This document shows positions 46,768 through 58,637 of a stretch of 64,000 nt of DNA, one piece after another. The translations under genes and the position numbers were made by a program. The notes under the pieces are model-generated. The model had not been told where the DNA came from. It saw only the letters and a list, made by a program, of their open reading frames with translations, and made no database searches. The stretch's first letter is position 1; each line of letters starts with the position of its first letter. This stretch comes from Sordaria brevicollis (taxonomy: Eukaryota; Ascomycota; Sordariomycetes; Sordariales; Sordariaceae): NCBI GenBank assembly GCA_033439795.1, contig JAUTDP010000004.1, forward strand, positions 3,286,001-3,350,000. The letters run 5' to 3'.

Positions 46768-49700
46768 ATGCCGCCATTTGATGCTCACTGTCCATGGGAT
46801 TCGGACGATGAACAAACCGGAAGCGACGATGAGTCGACGACCAGCGAAAATACGGAGGTCGAGGCCAGTGACCACCATGAGGTTCCTTACATAAAGATCG
46901 AATCGGAGGATGGGGGGTTACCTGATAGCTCGAGCGATTCCAGCAGTTCTTCTGACTCGGAGGACGAAACCGATGGACCCCAGGTCAGGAGAGCCCATCT
47001 GTTGAAAGAGTCTCTTTTACCAAAGACAGGCAACGGCGAGTCTGAGGTATCAACTCAGCTGCAACGTGAAAACCTCGAGCTTCGCAATAAGCTCTCCAAG
47101 CTGCAACAACAGATCATCGGGGTGACGCAGGATCGACGCGATGCAGAGGCTATGTTGGAGGAGAAGATACGTGAGGTTGATGAGTTGAAGGAACAGCTAA
47201 GGTCATCATCCAGCACAAGTGGACTGGCACGAGACGGATCATCAACCGGTCAGCAGACAACTGGCAAATCTGCCGCGCTTCAGGCGAGAGTGGCCCAATA
47301 TCAAGAGCAGATCCGCCAACTAACGGAACAGCTGGAGAAGAAGGAAGACCAATATGTGGCGCAACTAAAAGAATTGCGCTTGAACAACCGTCTGGCGTCT
47401 GACGCCAGCCAGTTCTTGTCCCCTTCACACAACTCCACGCCACTTAGAGAATCATCATCCACTGGCCAACAGGCAAATGATGATAAGATGCAAGAGACAA
47501 AATCAGACAGAGAGATTACCAGGTTGACCGCTTTACTTCAGGCGAAAGAAAAGCAGCACCAACAACAGCTCAGCCATCTGACTAAACAGCTCGAAAAGAA
47601 AGGAGACCAGTACATAGAGCGATTACGACAACTACGCCTGAGCGCAAATCTCCCGCCCGATATTCACCAAATCAAATCAGACCTGGCCGCCGAATACAGC
47701 GCGAAGGAGAAAGCCTACGTAGAGAAAATCAAACAGCTGTCTGATGAGCACGCAGCCAAAGAAGATCAGCTAAAGAGCGGGCTCGGGGCTTTATCTTCTG
47801 CCTTACATAGAAAGGAGTCGGAACATCAGAAGCATATCAACCAAGTGAAAGCGGAAAGGCAAAAATTTCAGGAAAGGTGCACCAATCTTCAAGCCGAGCT
47901 CGAGAATGCGATTACCACTTTCTCAAAAGAAGTATCAGAACTCAAGTCCAGGGATCCTTTCGAACCTGTCCGCAAGTCTGACCCAGAGATTCAGGCGACC
48001 TGGAAGGATCTCACCAATCGGATCCGGCATTTTGTTCAGACGTACTGTCTGGCAGTTATTCCACATGTTACTGCACAAGAACTATACAAGAAGCAACTCC
48101 TTCCAGGCATTCAAACGATCTGTGCAGACCCAGTTTCTATATTGGTCGATCCTCGGCTTTCTCCCTCCATACTGCAGGGCCTCGTCTGGGAAATGCTCTG
48201 GACATTCGTGTTCAGTAAACGAGCGGAAGGCTGGGCAGGGAAAACGGGACAGGATTTTGGTGAAGCCTACGAGAGAGCCTCGGGTGAGTGTTTGCTTCAA
48301 CCATCTATCGGTTACATGCTAACTTTGGTCAACAATAGCGCACGTCGCTAGCCTCCCCAAAGATGTCAACTGGGGGTCAACAGTTGCCGCCCTACACGTC
48401 TGGAAATCCCGGTCCTTTGCGTTTCTCAAAAAGCTTCGTCCTATCTCTCCCGCCGATATCACTGCTCTCGCTTACTTTATCGCCTCTCTTCTCGCTCCCG
48501 TTACTGCTCCTACCGCTCCCGAGCAACCACAACACAACATCAACTTTTACTATCATCCTCACCACCACAGCCACCATGCTCAACAACCCCACCACAATTA
48601 CCCTTCTCTCCCCCTCCTCGCCGACCTCAAAGCCCTACTCACCATCGCTCTCTCGCTCGACGAAACCTTCCGTCTCTCTCTTGCCAACTACACCATCACC
48701 TTTAAAGACCCCGCCACATCCGAGTTCCGTCCCGCCATGATGGAGATCAAACCCATCGGCTACACCTCCTTCAACGCAGCCACCTCATCCCAGCGAGATT
48801 CCTTCTCTCTAAATGACAACTGCGAGAACGCAAAAGCCAATGCGGACAGGCTAAGGGTAGACTTTTTCGTCAGTCCCGGTCTACTGAGGGCTGGCGACTG
48901 GAGAGAGGGAGGGGATTATCACCAGGAAGTTATGGTGGCCAGAATGGTGGTTGTGTGCAATGCCGATAGTCTTTTGCGTCGGTCATATTCTACAACGGTG
49001 GCTGTAGGGCCTGGGAATGGGCCTGGGACGCGGGTGAATGAAGGCGTGCAGACACAGGTGGATTTGATGAGTAAATGGCGGTTGCCGTTACCTTCCTCTC
49101 CTGCGGTAGGGCTCGGTCAGGTTGATGCTACTACTGCAGGTGATGGTCACGTTCAAGCAGGCACCGGAATTAAGTCTCAGCAAGCATACATTCGCACCTA
49201 CCAGCTCACACCTATGGTCACCGCCTCCGGCCATGCGTCTGTTGAGCTCACGTCCCATATCCACAACACATCATCAACTACTTACAATCACAAACCCCAC
49301 AACAACAACAACAACAACGATGCTCTCCAGCCTCATGTTCTTCCCAAGGATTCTAATGACCCTAACCATGTTGGCTATCCCATCAATAATGCCAACGGCA
49401 CGCCACCAGCGAAAAGAAAAAGAGTCCTCCATCACGGCAGCCGCCAAAACCCCGGAGATCCTGTACGAGACAGTTCTGAGGAGGTTATCCAGCTTACCGA
49501 TAGTGACAGCGAGTACCTCAACGAGCCCACTGCTGACACCAGCGAGGTGACCACCAGAGGGGCCAAAAGGAAGAGGCGACTGCAGGTTCTGAGAGACGGG
49601 GTGGCGGCTATAGTAGGAGCGACCACAACAACAGTAGAGGCATCAGAGACGGCAACATCTACTACGGCAGAAGCAGCACCTGGAACAGCGACGATGTCCA

Positions 49701-50275
49701 CCAGTACTGCCAATAATGAAACGGCGACAACAGAGACCAGCATCATCTTCCCCAACTTGCACAATGTTACTTCAAACAAGCCGAATAAAACCAGTCCCCT
49801 CTCAGATCTCAACGACGATGTTACGGCCAGCTTGGAAAAAGAGAACACCGCATCATCCGAGGGTGTCGCTTTACTAAACCAGCCTGATCTGTCCGACCAG
49901 CCCTCCAAACCCGACGACCCAATACCCCTTCTCGAACCCTTAACCCGAGAAGGAGACAATTCAGAAGATGGAGACTTGAGCATTCACTTGTCAGACGAGA
50001 GGTGGAGAGAGAAGGTTTTCAAGAATGACCTGGTAGTCGAGATTCCTGGTCGTGGAAAAGACAGGGATTTTGCCGAGTGGCAGAGGGTTAGTTGGGAGGG
50101 GGGACTGGAGTCACCTCCGTCAGAAAGTCTCGATAGGGGAATACTAAAGCCCACGAGGGGTGGTTTACAACCGACGAGAGGAAGGGGAAGGGGAAGACCA
50201 AGGAAGGACAGTTATAGAGGGGGAGGCACGAGCAGGGGTAGGGGAAGACCTAGGCTGGTTAGGGAGCTGGATTGA
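46768..50275 (+). CDS. Large coiled-coil protein with C-terminal AT-hooks, unknown function
   Basis: Two exons, 46768-48283 and 48339-50275, encode 1150 residues; the intron has a GCTAAC branch site. The N-terminus is acidic (DSDDEQTGSDDES) with a sumoylation-type IKIE near residue 43. Residues about 96-395 are long coiled coils containing two related units (QLTEQLEKKEDQY and HLTKQLEKKGDQY). A globular part follows (about 400-760, WKDLTNRIRHFVQTYC), with a His-rich insert HHHSHHAQQPHHN. Near 887 lies VIQLTDSDSEY, a SUMO-interacting type motif. The end has two AT-hooks, GRGRPRK (about 1119) and GRGRPRL (about 1138). I do not recognise the family. The features suggest a nuclear, DNA-bound, SUMO-linked protein; this is inference. 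Confidence 0.8.
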
Positions 50276-50704
50276 ATGTAGAGGGGAAGCATATTATGTT
50301 CATGGTTAGGTAAAGTTAATTTTCGCTGTCGATCTTTGCTTGGTGTTCATAGCTTTGCTGATATGACAGCGATCTGATTAGTGTGGGGAAGAATCGATCA
50401 GGGGTTGCTACAATCATCAAGATCACAGGACGTGTCCGAGTAAATTCAATCGTACTTTTGCGTGGGATGACTACTATACGACTACACAAACGGGCACAGA
50501 AAGATGTATAGTCCGTCATTTTCCTATGATACAGATTTTTGTATCAAATCCGTCCAGTGCTGTTTTCCAGTTCCCAATTCAGAATCACAACATTGTTTGT
50601 GATTTCAAGCCCTGACGCCCAAACTCCATGCTCCAGCGATTACAAACACAATGTCGAAATCAATAAGTGCCAAAGACGAAGGCGAGGAACGAAACAACAT
50701 TCGT
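50276..50704. other. Short region between convergent genes
   Basis: 3' flanks of the coiled-coil gene and the NmrA-like gene. No other feature seen. Confidence 0.6.
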
Positions 50705-51762
50705 TTAGACCGAGTCGTCAGTCTTGACCTTCTTCTTGGGGCGCAGCTCGTGGCTGTACATGCGGAAGAACTCGGAAGGCTGGGTGGGCTGCTCGCCAGT
50801 GACCTCGTGGAAGGCCGTGGTGGCGACGTAGTTGGTCTTGCCCTCGCGAACCAGGCTGTAGTACTCGAGGAGGTACTCCTTCTCGGAGTCGTCGATGTCG
50901 GCCTGAGCCTGGAGGACACGCTTGGCCTCGCGCCTATTTCATGAACAGTTTGTTAGCGATCAACACACATGAATGTTCTTCAGGGTAGTAGGAAGGGTAC
51001 GCACTCGGAGATGTTCTCAAACTCCATCTTCTGACCAACAGCCTGGCTGGCAGCCTCAGCCAGCTCCTTTCCAGCGCAAAGCATGGGGCCAGTGACAACC
51101 ATCATCTGGCCGCGGTGGCGGTCGTCGAAGCCATGCTTGCCCTTGCCGGCGAGGACGTGAGCAGCGACGTGGGCAATGTCACCCAAAGCAACGGGAGCAA
51201 ACTTGTGGTTCTCGCCAATGGGCAACGGGAGAGTACCGTCCAGCTGGGCCTGCTGGGTGTACAAGAGCAAGTTCTCGGCGTAGAAGCCGGCGCGGATGAC
51301 GCAGGGGGAGTGGCCGAGCTCGACATCAGGGTCGCCCTTGGAGCTCAGGACGATGGCCTCAATGTCGATGAACTCGCGCAGACGGGGCTGCTTCTCGCGC
51401 TCGGCGTAGTCGCAACCGGCAGCAGAGATGAGCAGGACGTTCTGGACACCGGCCTTCTTGGCGGCCTCGCACAGCTCGATGGTGATGTCGACCTTGTCCT
51501 TGTGGGCAGGGGGGATCACGCAGATGGTGTCACAGCCGACCTCCTTGAGGGTCTTGACCATCATGCGCTCGCGGCCGGGCTTGTGGGGGACGATCTTGGC
51601 TCCGAGAGACTCGAGCTCCTTGCACTTGGGGTTGGAAGGGTTCAGGGCGAGGCCGGTGATGCTGTCGATTTGCTTGGCGAACTTGCCCTCCTTGAGGAGG
51701 AGCTCGGCGATGAGGAAGCCGGTCTGGCCATCAATGGCGGTGATGCAGACGTTGCGAGTCAT
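50705..51762 (-). CDS. NmrA-like NAD(P)-binding protein
   Basis: Two exons on the minus strand, 51762-51005 and 50933-50705, encode 328 residues; the intron has GTGCGT and AAATAG ends. The N-terminus MTRNVCITAIDGQTGFLIAELLL is a Rossmann beta-alpha-beta with the glycine motif of the NmrA/atypical short-chain dehydrogenase group. CVIPPAHKDKVDITIELCEAAKKAGVQNVLLISAAG is the usual central part. These proteins bind NAD(P) and act as reductases or as redox sensors, such as NmrA in nitrogen control; which applies here cannot be told. The catalytic Tyr-xxx-Lys of active SDRs is not obvious. The strong bias to C-ending codons suggests high expression. Confidence 0.9.
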
Positions 51763-53553
51763 GGTGGGTGGTCAGATAGGGAGAAATAGTCTGGTAGATG
51801 TTGTTCTCACGATGTAGACTTGGGGTAGTGGTGGGTTGAGATGGAGGTGATGCTGGGCTTGTGAGATGCGCGCGCGCCATGTATTTATCTGTAGGCCACT
51901 TATCCAGTCTTCCAACGTCATCGTCATCCATTTTTTCAATACAATATGCACAGTCCATCTGCGTCGTTCGCTGCTGGCGCGTTCGTTTGCTTTCAGCAGA
52001 GTGAACTCGAACTTTCAGTTGGAGAAATGATGCAGTTGACGTCACGACTTTTCGATGCGTGTAGGAAGGAAGGAACGCGCCTCTTTCTGCGGTGGGCGGC
52101 CAAGAAGGTTCCCGTTACCCCGGAGATTCTGCTCCTGGGTTCCCCTGCCTTTGTTTTGACTCCCGTTTTGTGTCCCATCGTCATCGTTGTCGGTGTTTGC
52201 CCGCAATGGAGGGAAATCCTGACCCTTTTGAGCGAACGAGTTTCGTTTCTTGTTGCCGGATTTGGTCGGTTGCAAACAACAAGGTGTGATCAATATTGTC
52301 TCAGTCCGGACATAGATGAGGGTTTGCAATCAATTGGAGACACATTGTCGCATCCAGATATATGGAAATGTATGGTACTCTCCCTCTCTGCCAGTTGAAG
52401 GTCAATGGCTGTGTTGACGATATCCCCAATTGCAGTGGTCGTTAAGGTTCTCGCTCGAAGAGAAATTGTCAGGGATGAAGCTTTCAATTGACGGGAGACC
52501 TGCAAGAGCGGCCCGCTCGCTGACACCCACCCAAGATTGCAAAGCAGAAAGAAGTATTTTTGTTGGTTGGAAATAGTGCCAACCAATGTTACGCGGGGAT
52601 GTACTAATAAATACTAACTTCAATACGGCCATCTACACTTTAATACCGCTTGGATTGTTGGCGCGGCACTTCTATAGATATTCAGACCTGTACGAAATCT
52701 TATCAGGATGGGGTAACATGGCGGATTGCTCATTCAAAAAGCATCAAGAAAACTTGATATGGAGTATTGAAAGTTTGGAAGGTGTGTTTAAATTGAACTC
52801 ATAGCTCATTTGAAGAATGAAAGTAAACATCTAAAGATACCTCTATCGACCCGGGGTATCAAGCTAACAACCCACTAAACCAGCATTGGGGTGTCTGTAC
52901 CCCCCATCTTGGCGCCAATCTCAACATCAATTGAACTTGGAGGTTACGTTGCAACTTTGACGCGTCCACAACCTCACATGAGCTCACGATAAGGCTGTCG
53001 GGCGCAATGTCACGTACGACTTACAAGGCCAGCGCGTCCTCACTTCAACCTCCATCTTTCATGTGGATTCTAGTTGTACTATTGCAATCGTGTTGACATG
53101 GAAAGAGTAAATGGGCAAAGCATGAGTGCCCCTGTGCACCTTCCCAACGCTATTCGATCGTGGTCTCAGCTCCGGGCAGTTTGCTGAGATGGACCTAAAT
53201 GGAAGTCACGATAGAGTCTTTTAGGATTTTATAGTGACGCACGAAAGTTTCAAATTAAGTTCTCATAACGTCTTTCCTTTGGCGGTCACGGCGTCCTCTC
53301 CTCGTTTTCTCCAAATAGACGTCTCGTTGCCCCTCTTCTTTAGCATCAATGACTTCAATCAACAGCGCCACCGTCACCTTGTCCGACAGCCGATGCCGAA
53401 AAGACGAAAAGTTGGGAGAGGGATAGTGAGTGAGAAATCGACATGGCATCACAATGGCAGGCTATTATTCTATGGTCATGGGCTAACTCTCAAGAATCAA
53501 GGCAGCAAGGATGCAACGACACTTCCCAACTACCATGACCATCGGCTGCTCAT
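51763..53553. other. Intergenic region, no supported gene
   Basis: Promoter of the NmrA-like gene (first 150 bases) and 3' flank of the monooxygenase. Frames up to 150 codons overlap without family resemblance. No repeats recognised. Confidence 0.5.
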
Positions 53554-55963
53554 CTAGTGGGCGGCCTCAACCAGCTGGCTTGCCTTGTGGGCCTCGTCAA
53601 CACCCTCGACCCCGTTCACCTGCCCGTTCGCCGTGGAAACAGGAGCAGGCGTCTTGCGGTATGCCGGCGGCAACACTCCCTCAAGCTCTGCCTTGATCTG
53701 GAGGCCTAGGGTTTTTGAGTGCCAGCGGTGTTGTTGACTAAACCCACCCATTACAAAGTAATTATCGAGCCCCTGGTGCCGTTTCCACATACCCCGCACC
53801 TCGCCCTCGACATCAAGACCCCAGGTACCCTCCAACCTGGCCGCCACCTCCTTGGGTCCGATCATGTTTGCGGCCTCGGCTTCGGCCTGAGCCTCTTCTC
53901 CCCCGAGAATGTCCGCCGTCACCTTCCGGACATCTCTGTCAGCAAAGCCAGTGCACCACACCACCGCATCTGCCTCTACCACGCTGCCGTCTGAGAACTT
54001 CAGTCCGGTCTCTGTGAACCCAACTGGCTCAACAAGTGCCTTCAGACCGACTTTGCCCTCAACAATCAAGTTGGTGCCGCCAACGTCCACATAGTGGCCA
54101 CCCGCTCGCTCCAGCAGGTTGTGCATCAATGCTGATGTGGGATGGGCACTGTCCATAACCGGGAACCCGGCCTCGGCGAGAGGCTTGTACCGGTCAGGTT
54201 CTTCAGAAGCGAGCATGCGGAACAGCCCGCGGGCCAGTTGCCCGTCTACAAACGTCGGCATTGTGAGGAACATCCGGTCCGCCATCGCCACCCCAAAATC
54301 GTACAGACCGAGACTGCGAGGGTCACAGACGTACTCGACGGGGACGATGTAGGTGGGCGATCGGACATTCATGGTGGCTTGAAGGCCAGCAGCATGACAG
54401 TCTTCAAGAACGTCAAAGGCCGTGTTGGCGGAGCCCACAACAATTACCGACTAGGGCTGTTAGCAAGGGCGGATGCGAAATGTAATGGGGATTCAAGAGT
54501 GAACTCACCTTGACACCCTTGGCCTTCAGATCCCTTCCACTATTGAAAAACTCCGAGTGAATACTGAGACCCTTGTACAACTGGGAATCTGGCATTGTGG
54601 GAATATAAGGAATATGGGACGAGATGCCAGTCGCCTGGACAACATGCTTGGCAATGGCGGTCCGTTGACCACCCGGCGTTTGGAACTTGATGGTCCATCG
54701 CTTGCTTGATCCGTCGTATACGGTCGACTTGATCTTTGCCGTTGTGATCATGTTGAGGTTGAAGGCCTCCACGTACTTTCGAACTTGGCCAGCCAAATCA
54801 TCACGCGTCAGCATGTGCTTGCCGGTAAGCTCTTCGGCATAGTCTGTTATCGAAGGAGAGTCAGCCACCAGGTTTGCCAAACACCATGGCATCACCATCG
54901 CTCGTCACTTACCCATAAATGGCAGGTGGCAAAACGTTGTGGGAATGTGGAACTTCATGCAATCGTATCGGTTTGCCCAGTTGTCACCTGGCCGGGCGTT
55001 CTTCTCGGCCATGACGCTTTCCACGCCCAAGGCTTTGAGCCGAGCGGATAGGGCAACAGCACTGAACGGATTCCTAGGTCAGCGTGATCACATTGCTTCA
55101 AACACGGGTCACACTTACGCGTTTCCACCTCCGATGATAAAGACCTCCGTCTCGAAGCTTTCGACGCCTTCTAGTTGCTTCCCCGGAGCTTTGAGCAGCG
55201 TCTCATCTTCGGGCTGCAGGTCAAGGCCCTCAAGCCGCGTGCTCAAAATCCAAATCTTCCACTCTAGCGAACCATCGTCTTTTTTCAAAGGCAAGAGGAG
55301 GATTCTGCCACTGCAGGATGCCGCCGGGGAGCATGTCTTGAATGCTACACTACAATCGATGAAATGCTACACCAATGGACGTCGTTAGTGTGACTTTGTC
55401 TCTTTCGATCTTATCGGACTCGATATCCTTTAAATGGACTTACCAACACCGGAGTAGCCGGAATAAACTGCGCGGCCCCTTCGAGTTGGATGCCACTCTC
55501 GATTCCCCTGAGCCTTTTGGTTTCTAAGAGGGCAGCGGCGACTACACCAGCTCCATTGAAGGTACGGAGATGGTAGGTCAAAGCCAACGAGTCCTTCCAG
55601 TAAGCCGACCCGGGGAAAAACAGGCCTTCCAGAGACCTTGCATCTTCTGCCACTAGTGCTTCATTCATGGCGTTCACTACGGCAAGAGCCTGTTGGGTAG
55701 CCTCATCACCAGCCATAGAGGCGGGGTCTACTGTCCCTGGGGCAATGATTGGCACGGGATGCTTCTTGAACATCTCACGCAGGTCAACCTGCGGTGGGTA
55801 CTCATTCTCATGAGACGTGAGTTCGTTCACAACTGCTTGGCTGTTAGGTTATGCTGGAACAATGACAATTTATGAGGCTTCGGGATGGTGTTGTGACCGT
55901 GGGCCACTCCCGCCTAACTCTCGATGTTGGGGCAATCCGTTGGGGAACCTTACTTGAAGCCAT
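53554..55963 (-). CDS. Flavin-containing monooxygenase with N-terminal NTF2-like region
   Basis: Six exons on the minus strand: 55963-55954, 55835-55444, 55366-55119, 55061-54913, 54843-54509 and 54450-53554, giving 676 residues. The first exon has only ten bases (ATGGCTTCAA); its joining restores MASTVVNELTSHENEY. Residues about 30-190 look like the NTF2/SnoaL-like domain found before this enzyme class. The FAD-binding Rossmann motif FIIGGGNAAVALSARL lies near 208 and the NAD(P)H-binding VIVVGSANTAFD near 380, followed by VVWCTGF near 500. Such enzymes use FAD and NADPH to add oxygen to soft nucleophiles or ketones; the substrate is unknown. A simpler start is the ATG at 55830, which needs no micro-exon. 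Confidence 0.84.
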
Positions 55964-58637
55964 GATTTTTCTCTCTTTTTTGGTCTCGGTTGGGTCGTGA
56001 TGAGTCTGGAGCTCTATGTGAGTGCGGGTAACCTCACTTTGTCTCTCGGGTGCTACGTTTGAGGGGCATAGATGGAGTAGGAGGGGAAAGGCGCCAATAT
56101 GTTATCCTCGAGAAGGAATCGAAAAAGCAAGCCCGATGGCCTGGATCTGCTTCTTCATGGCAAGGGGACAGAAAATGAGTCTCCATTGGCAGGGATCTCG
56201 TATACCCTGGGGAGGTGGCTAGAGGATTGACCAATATTGAGGCTTCACCAACAAAATTGAGGCTTCCGGGACCATCGATATCCTCGAGTGCGTTTTCTTC
56301 ATGACCCCATACAAGGGTTAGAAGAGTCGGTATGCACTCCCTATCACTACAACAGCATCCACTACTTGTCCGATCCGCCCATTCTAACGTCGAAACAGTT
56401 TTGTATTTCAGTTGGAGCCTCCAAATTTACGAAGCTTTGATTCCATATTCTCATGACAGCAGGGGAAGCATGGTGGTGGCGGCCATGGTAAACTTACAAG
56501 ATGCTGCTCGATAGCGAGAATAACAGAGGACGTTATCGATGGACCGCTAACAACTATGGCAACCCCCTGTTCATATGCTCTCCACCGTAAGTCAACACTA
56601 TCCGCGGCCCGCGGTGGAGGACAGGGGCCAGTTTTGGCTACACTAAAACAAGCATAGCACTCTCCGTTAGTTTGTACCGGAATGGAGGCCTTTCTTCGTT
56701 AAACCGCCGGCATGTATTTGGGACATTGAGACTCCAACATATCACTGAATGAATGTGCGAAGTTTCTCCCATTGGTTCCCGATGCCCATACAGTTCACCA
56801 TGGGTGAGAAATCCAACGGATATTTCGGGTGAAAAAAAGTACAGGGCACGGAGATGGGATTCTAGCCAGCCCTCGACCGTACGAGAATGACGGGCAATCG
56901 AGCCACCGATGGACATTTGACGGATGAACAGCCGTCCTAGACTCGGGGACAAAATTCAACTTCGAATCCGCTGTCAGTGGTTCCGAGATACCGATCGTCA
57001 GAATCCGCCCGGTGTTATTTTTCGATGGTGTTCAAGACAATACTTATGATACGTTCACCAGGCAGTTACTCCGGACTCTCTTAGCTGGACACGGGCATTA
57101 CCTAAAGAGACGAGTTTCATGTCTTCGTAGCTCCAAGGACTCCCACGCCCTATGGTGTGAGGAGTACGTCGGTTGACCGACTTGGTCGAGGCCTTGGTAT
57201 TGACCCAGTGACCGGGTACCGGGCCCATGAATGCCGCCTTGGCGGCCATATCATCAGTTTTCGAGTGTGGCATGGGGGCTTCAGGGCCCCTGAACTTTGC
57301 GGTGGCGTCTGTTCCGTTACCACTTCCTCGGGCCTGTCGCCGCAATTCAGGAGTGCAGTGGTTACAGTACCACCTGCACGACCTGCACGGCTACAGCAAC
57401 CTCCAGTCCATTCAATAGGCAGCCCTACTCACTGACCTTCAATAGGCATTGCTGTTGCTGTATGACGATCGGATCGTCGTTGTTCGTCTCACTTTCATTG
57501 AGGGCGCGCCTAACGGTTCCTGCTGGCTGACGCCATCATCTCCAGCTTTTAGCGATGAATGTCGTTGGGGAAAAGTCTACCCCTTACCATGGAATATTCC
57601 ACAGCTCAATCTTGATGACTATCTCAAGTCCATCTGGTTGGCTATCGCAGCCTCCAATGCTCGGGCTTTCGTGGGGGAGAAAATGGGACGGGACTCCATC
57701 TTGCACAAAGCCTTTGGCCTCACCCACGCGAGCCCGCACCAATTCCATACGGGAAGTGGGCGGCGTGGCACGAGTAGGGACCACTTGGGAAATTCATCCA
57801 CTGTGGGTTTTCCCTAGCGTTCCCGTTTAAGGCAATTCTCCATAAAGCTGGGATCATGGGCGTCCTATTGACTTGGCTTGGGGAAAGCAACCCCTTGGTT
57901 ATGATTTTGCTCGGTGCCGATCCAAATACTCGCCTTGCCTCGACCTTTCTTCAAACGTCGATGGCATCACGTCCTTCCTCTCTCACCACACGGAGCACAA
58001 CTCTGAAATCTACGGTTGGATGCGGTCCAGCCCCCGGCATGGTCTCTGTGGATTCTTCGGTGCTTCTTATTAGCTTGGAGCCGCAACCGAAGACGAGAAG
58101 AAGGATGGTTCCGCGCCGTGTTGCAGACAACGGTTGAGGGTTGTCTCGCACTTTGCTTCGTGCTTGCCTAAAAAAGAAATAAAAGACAAGTGAGAAGATG
58201 TCACGCTCGACCGAAAACTTTTATCACGGCGTTCCGGCGTGTCGGCGACCTTCTAACTGGACTTGGAATCAACAATCAGCAAAGATTGGCCCTGTTCGTC
58301 CCTGTGTTTGTCTCATCCAAGCTGCTCCGTTCTTGCCAACTGAGGTCGTTTCTTCAACTTGAATGCAGTAGAGTAGAAGCTTCATGATTCGGTATATTAT
58401 ACTTGGAACTGCCCGTCCAGTGCGTCGGGGCTGGCGATTCGTTGACTCTCGTATTTCCCCTCGTTTACGTTATACAGGCTTTTTTCCTCTTGGGAGGTTT
58501 GGCTCTACTGAATCTGGGCTATTCTTGTTTCTTCGCTACCTCCTTCCGGCAGCAGTACCCGTCCATATCTACCTACGCAAGCAACACTCTGTATTCGTGC
58601 ATTGGGCCTGTGACGCTATCCGAAAGCCGCCGCTATC
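55964..58637. other. Long intergenic region, no supported gene
   Basis: 2.7 kb between the monooxygenase start and the membrane-protein start. A 122-codon plus-strand frame at 57449-57817 is the longest, but no family is recognised. The last 250 bases are probable leader of the next gene. No inverted-repeat element or tRNA was found. Confidence 0.45.

Noticed and set aside
51115..51789. 224-codon plus-strand frame opposite the NmrA-like gene
   Set aside because: Shadow of a strongly codon-biased gene; the minus strand is a clear Rossmann protein.
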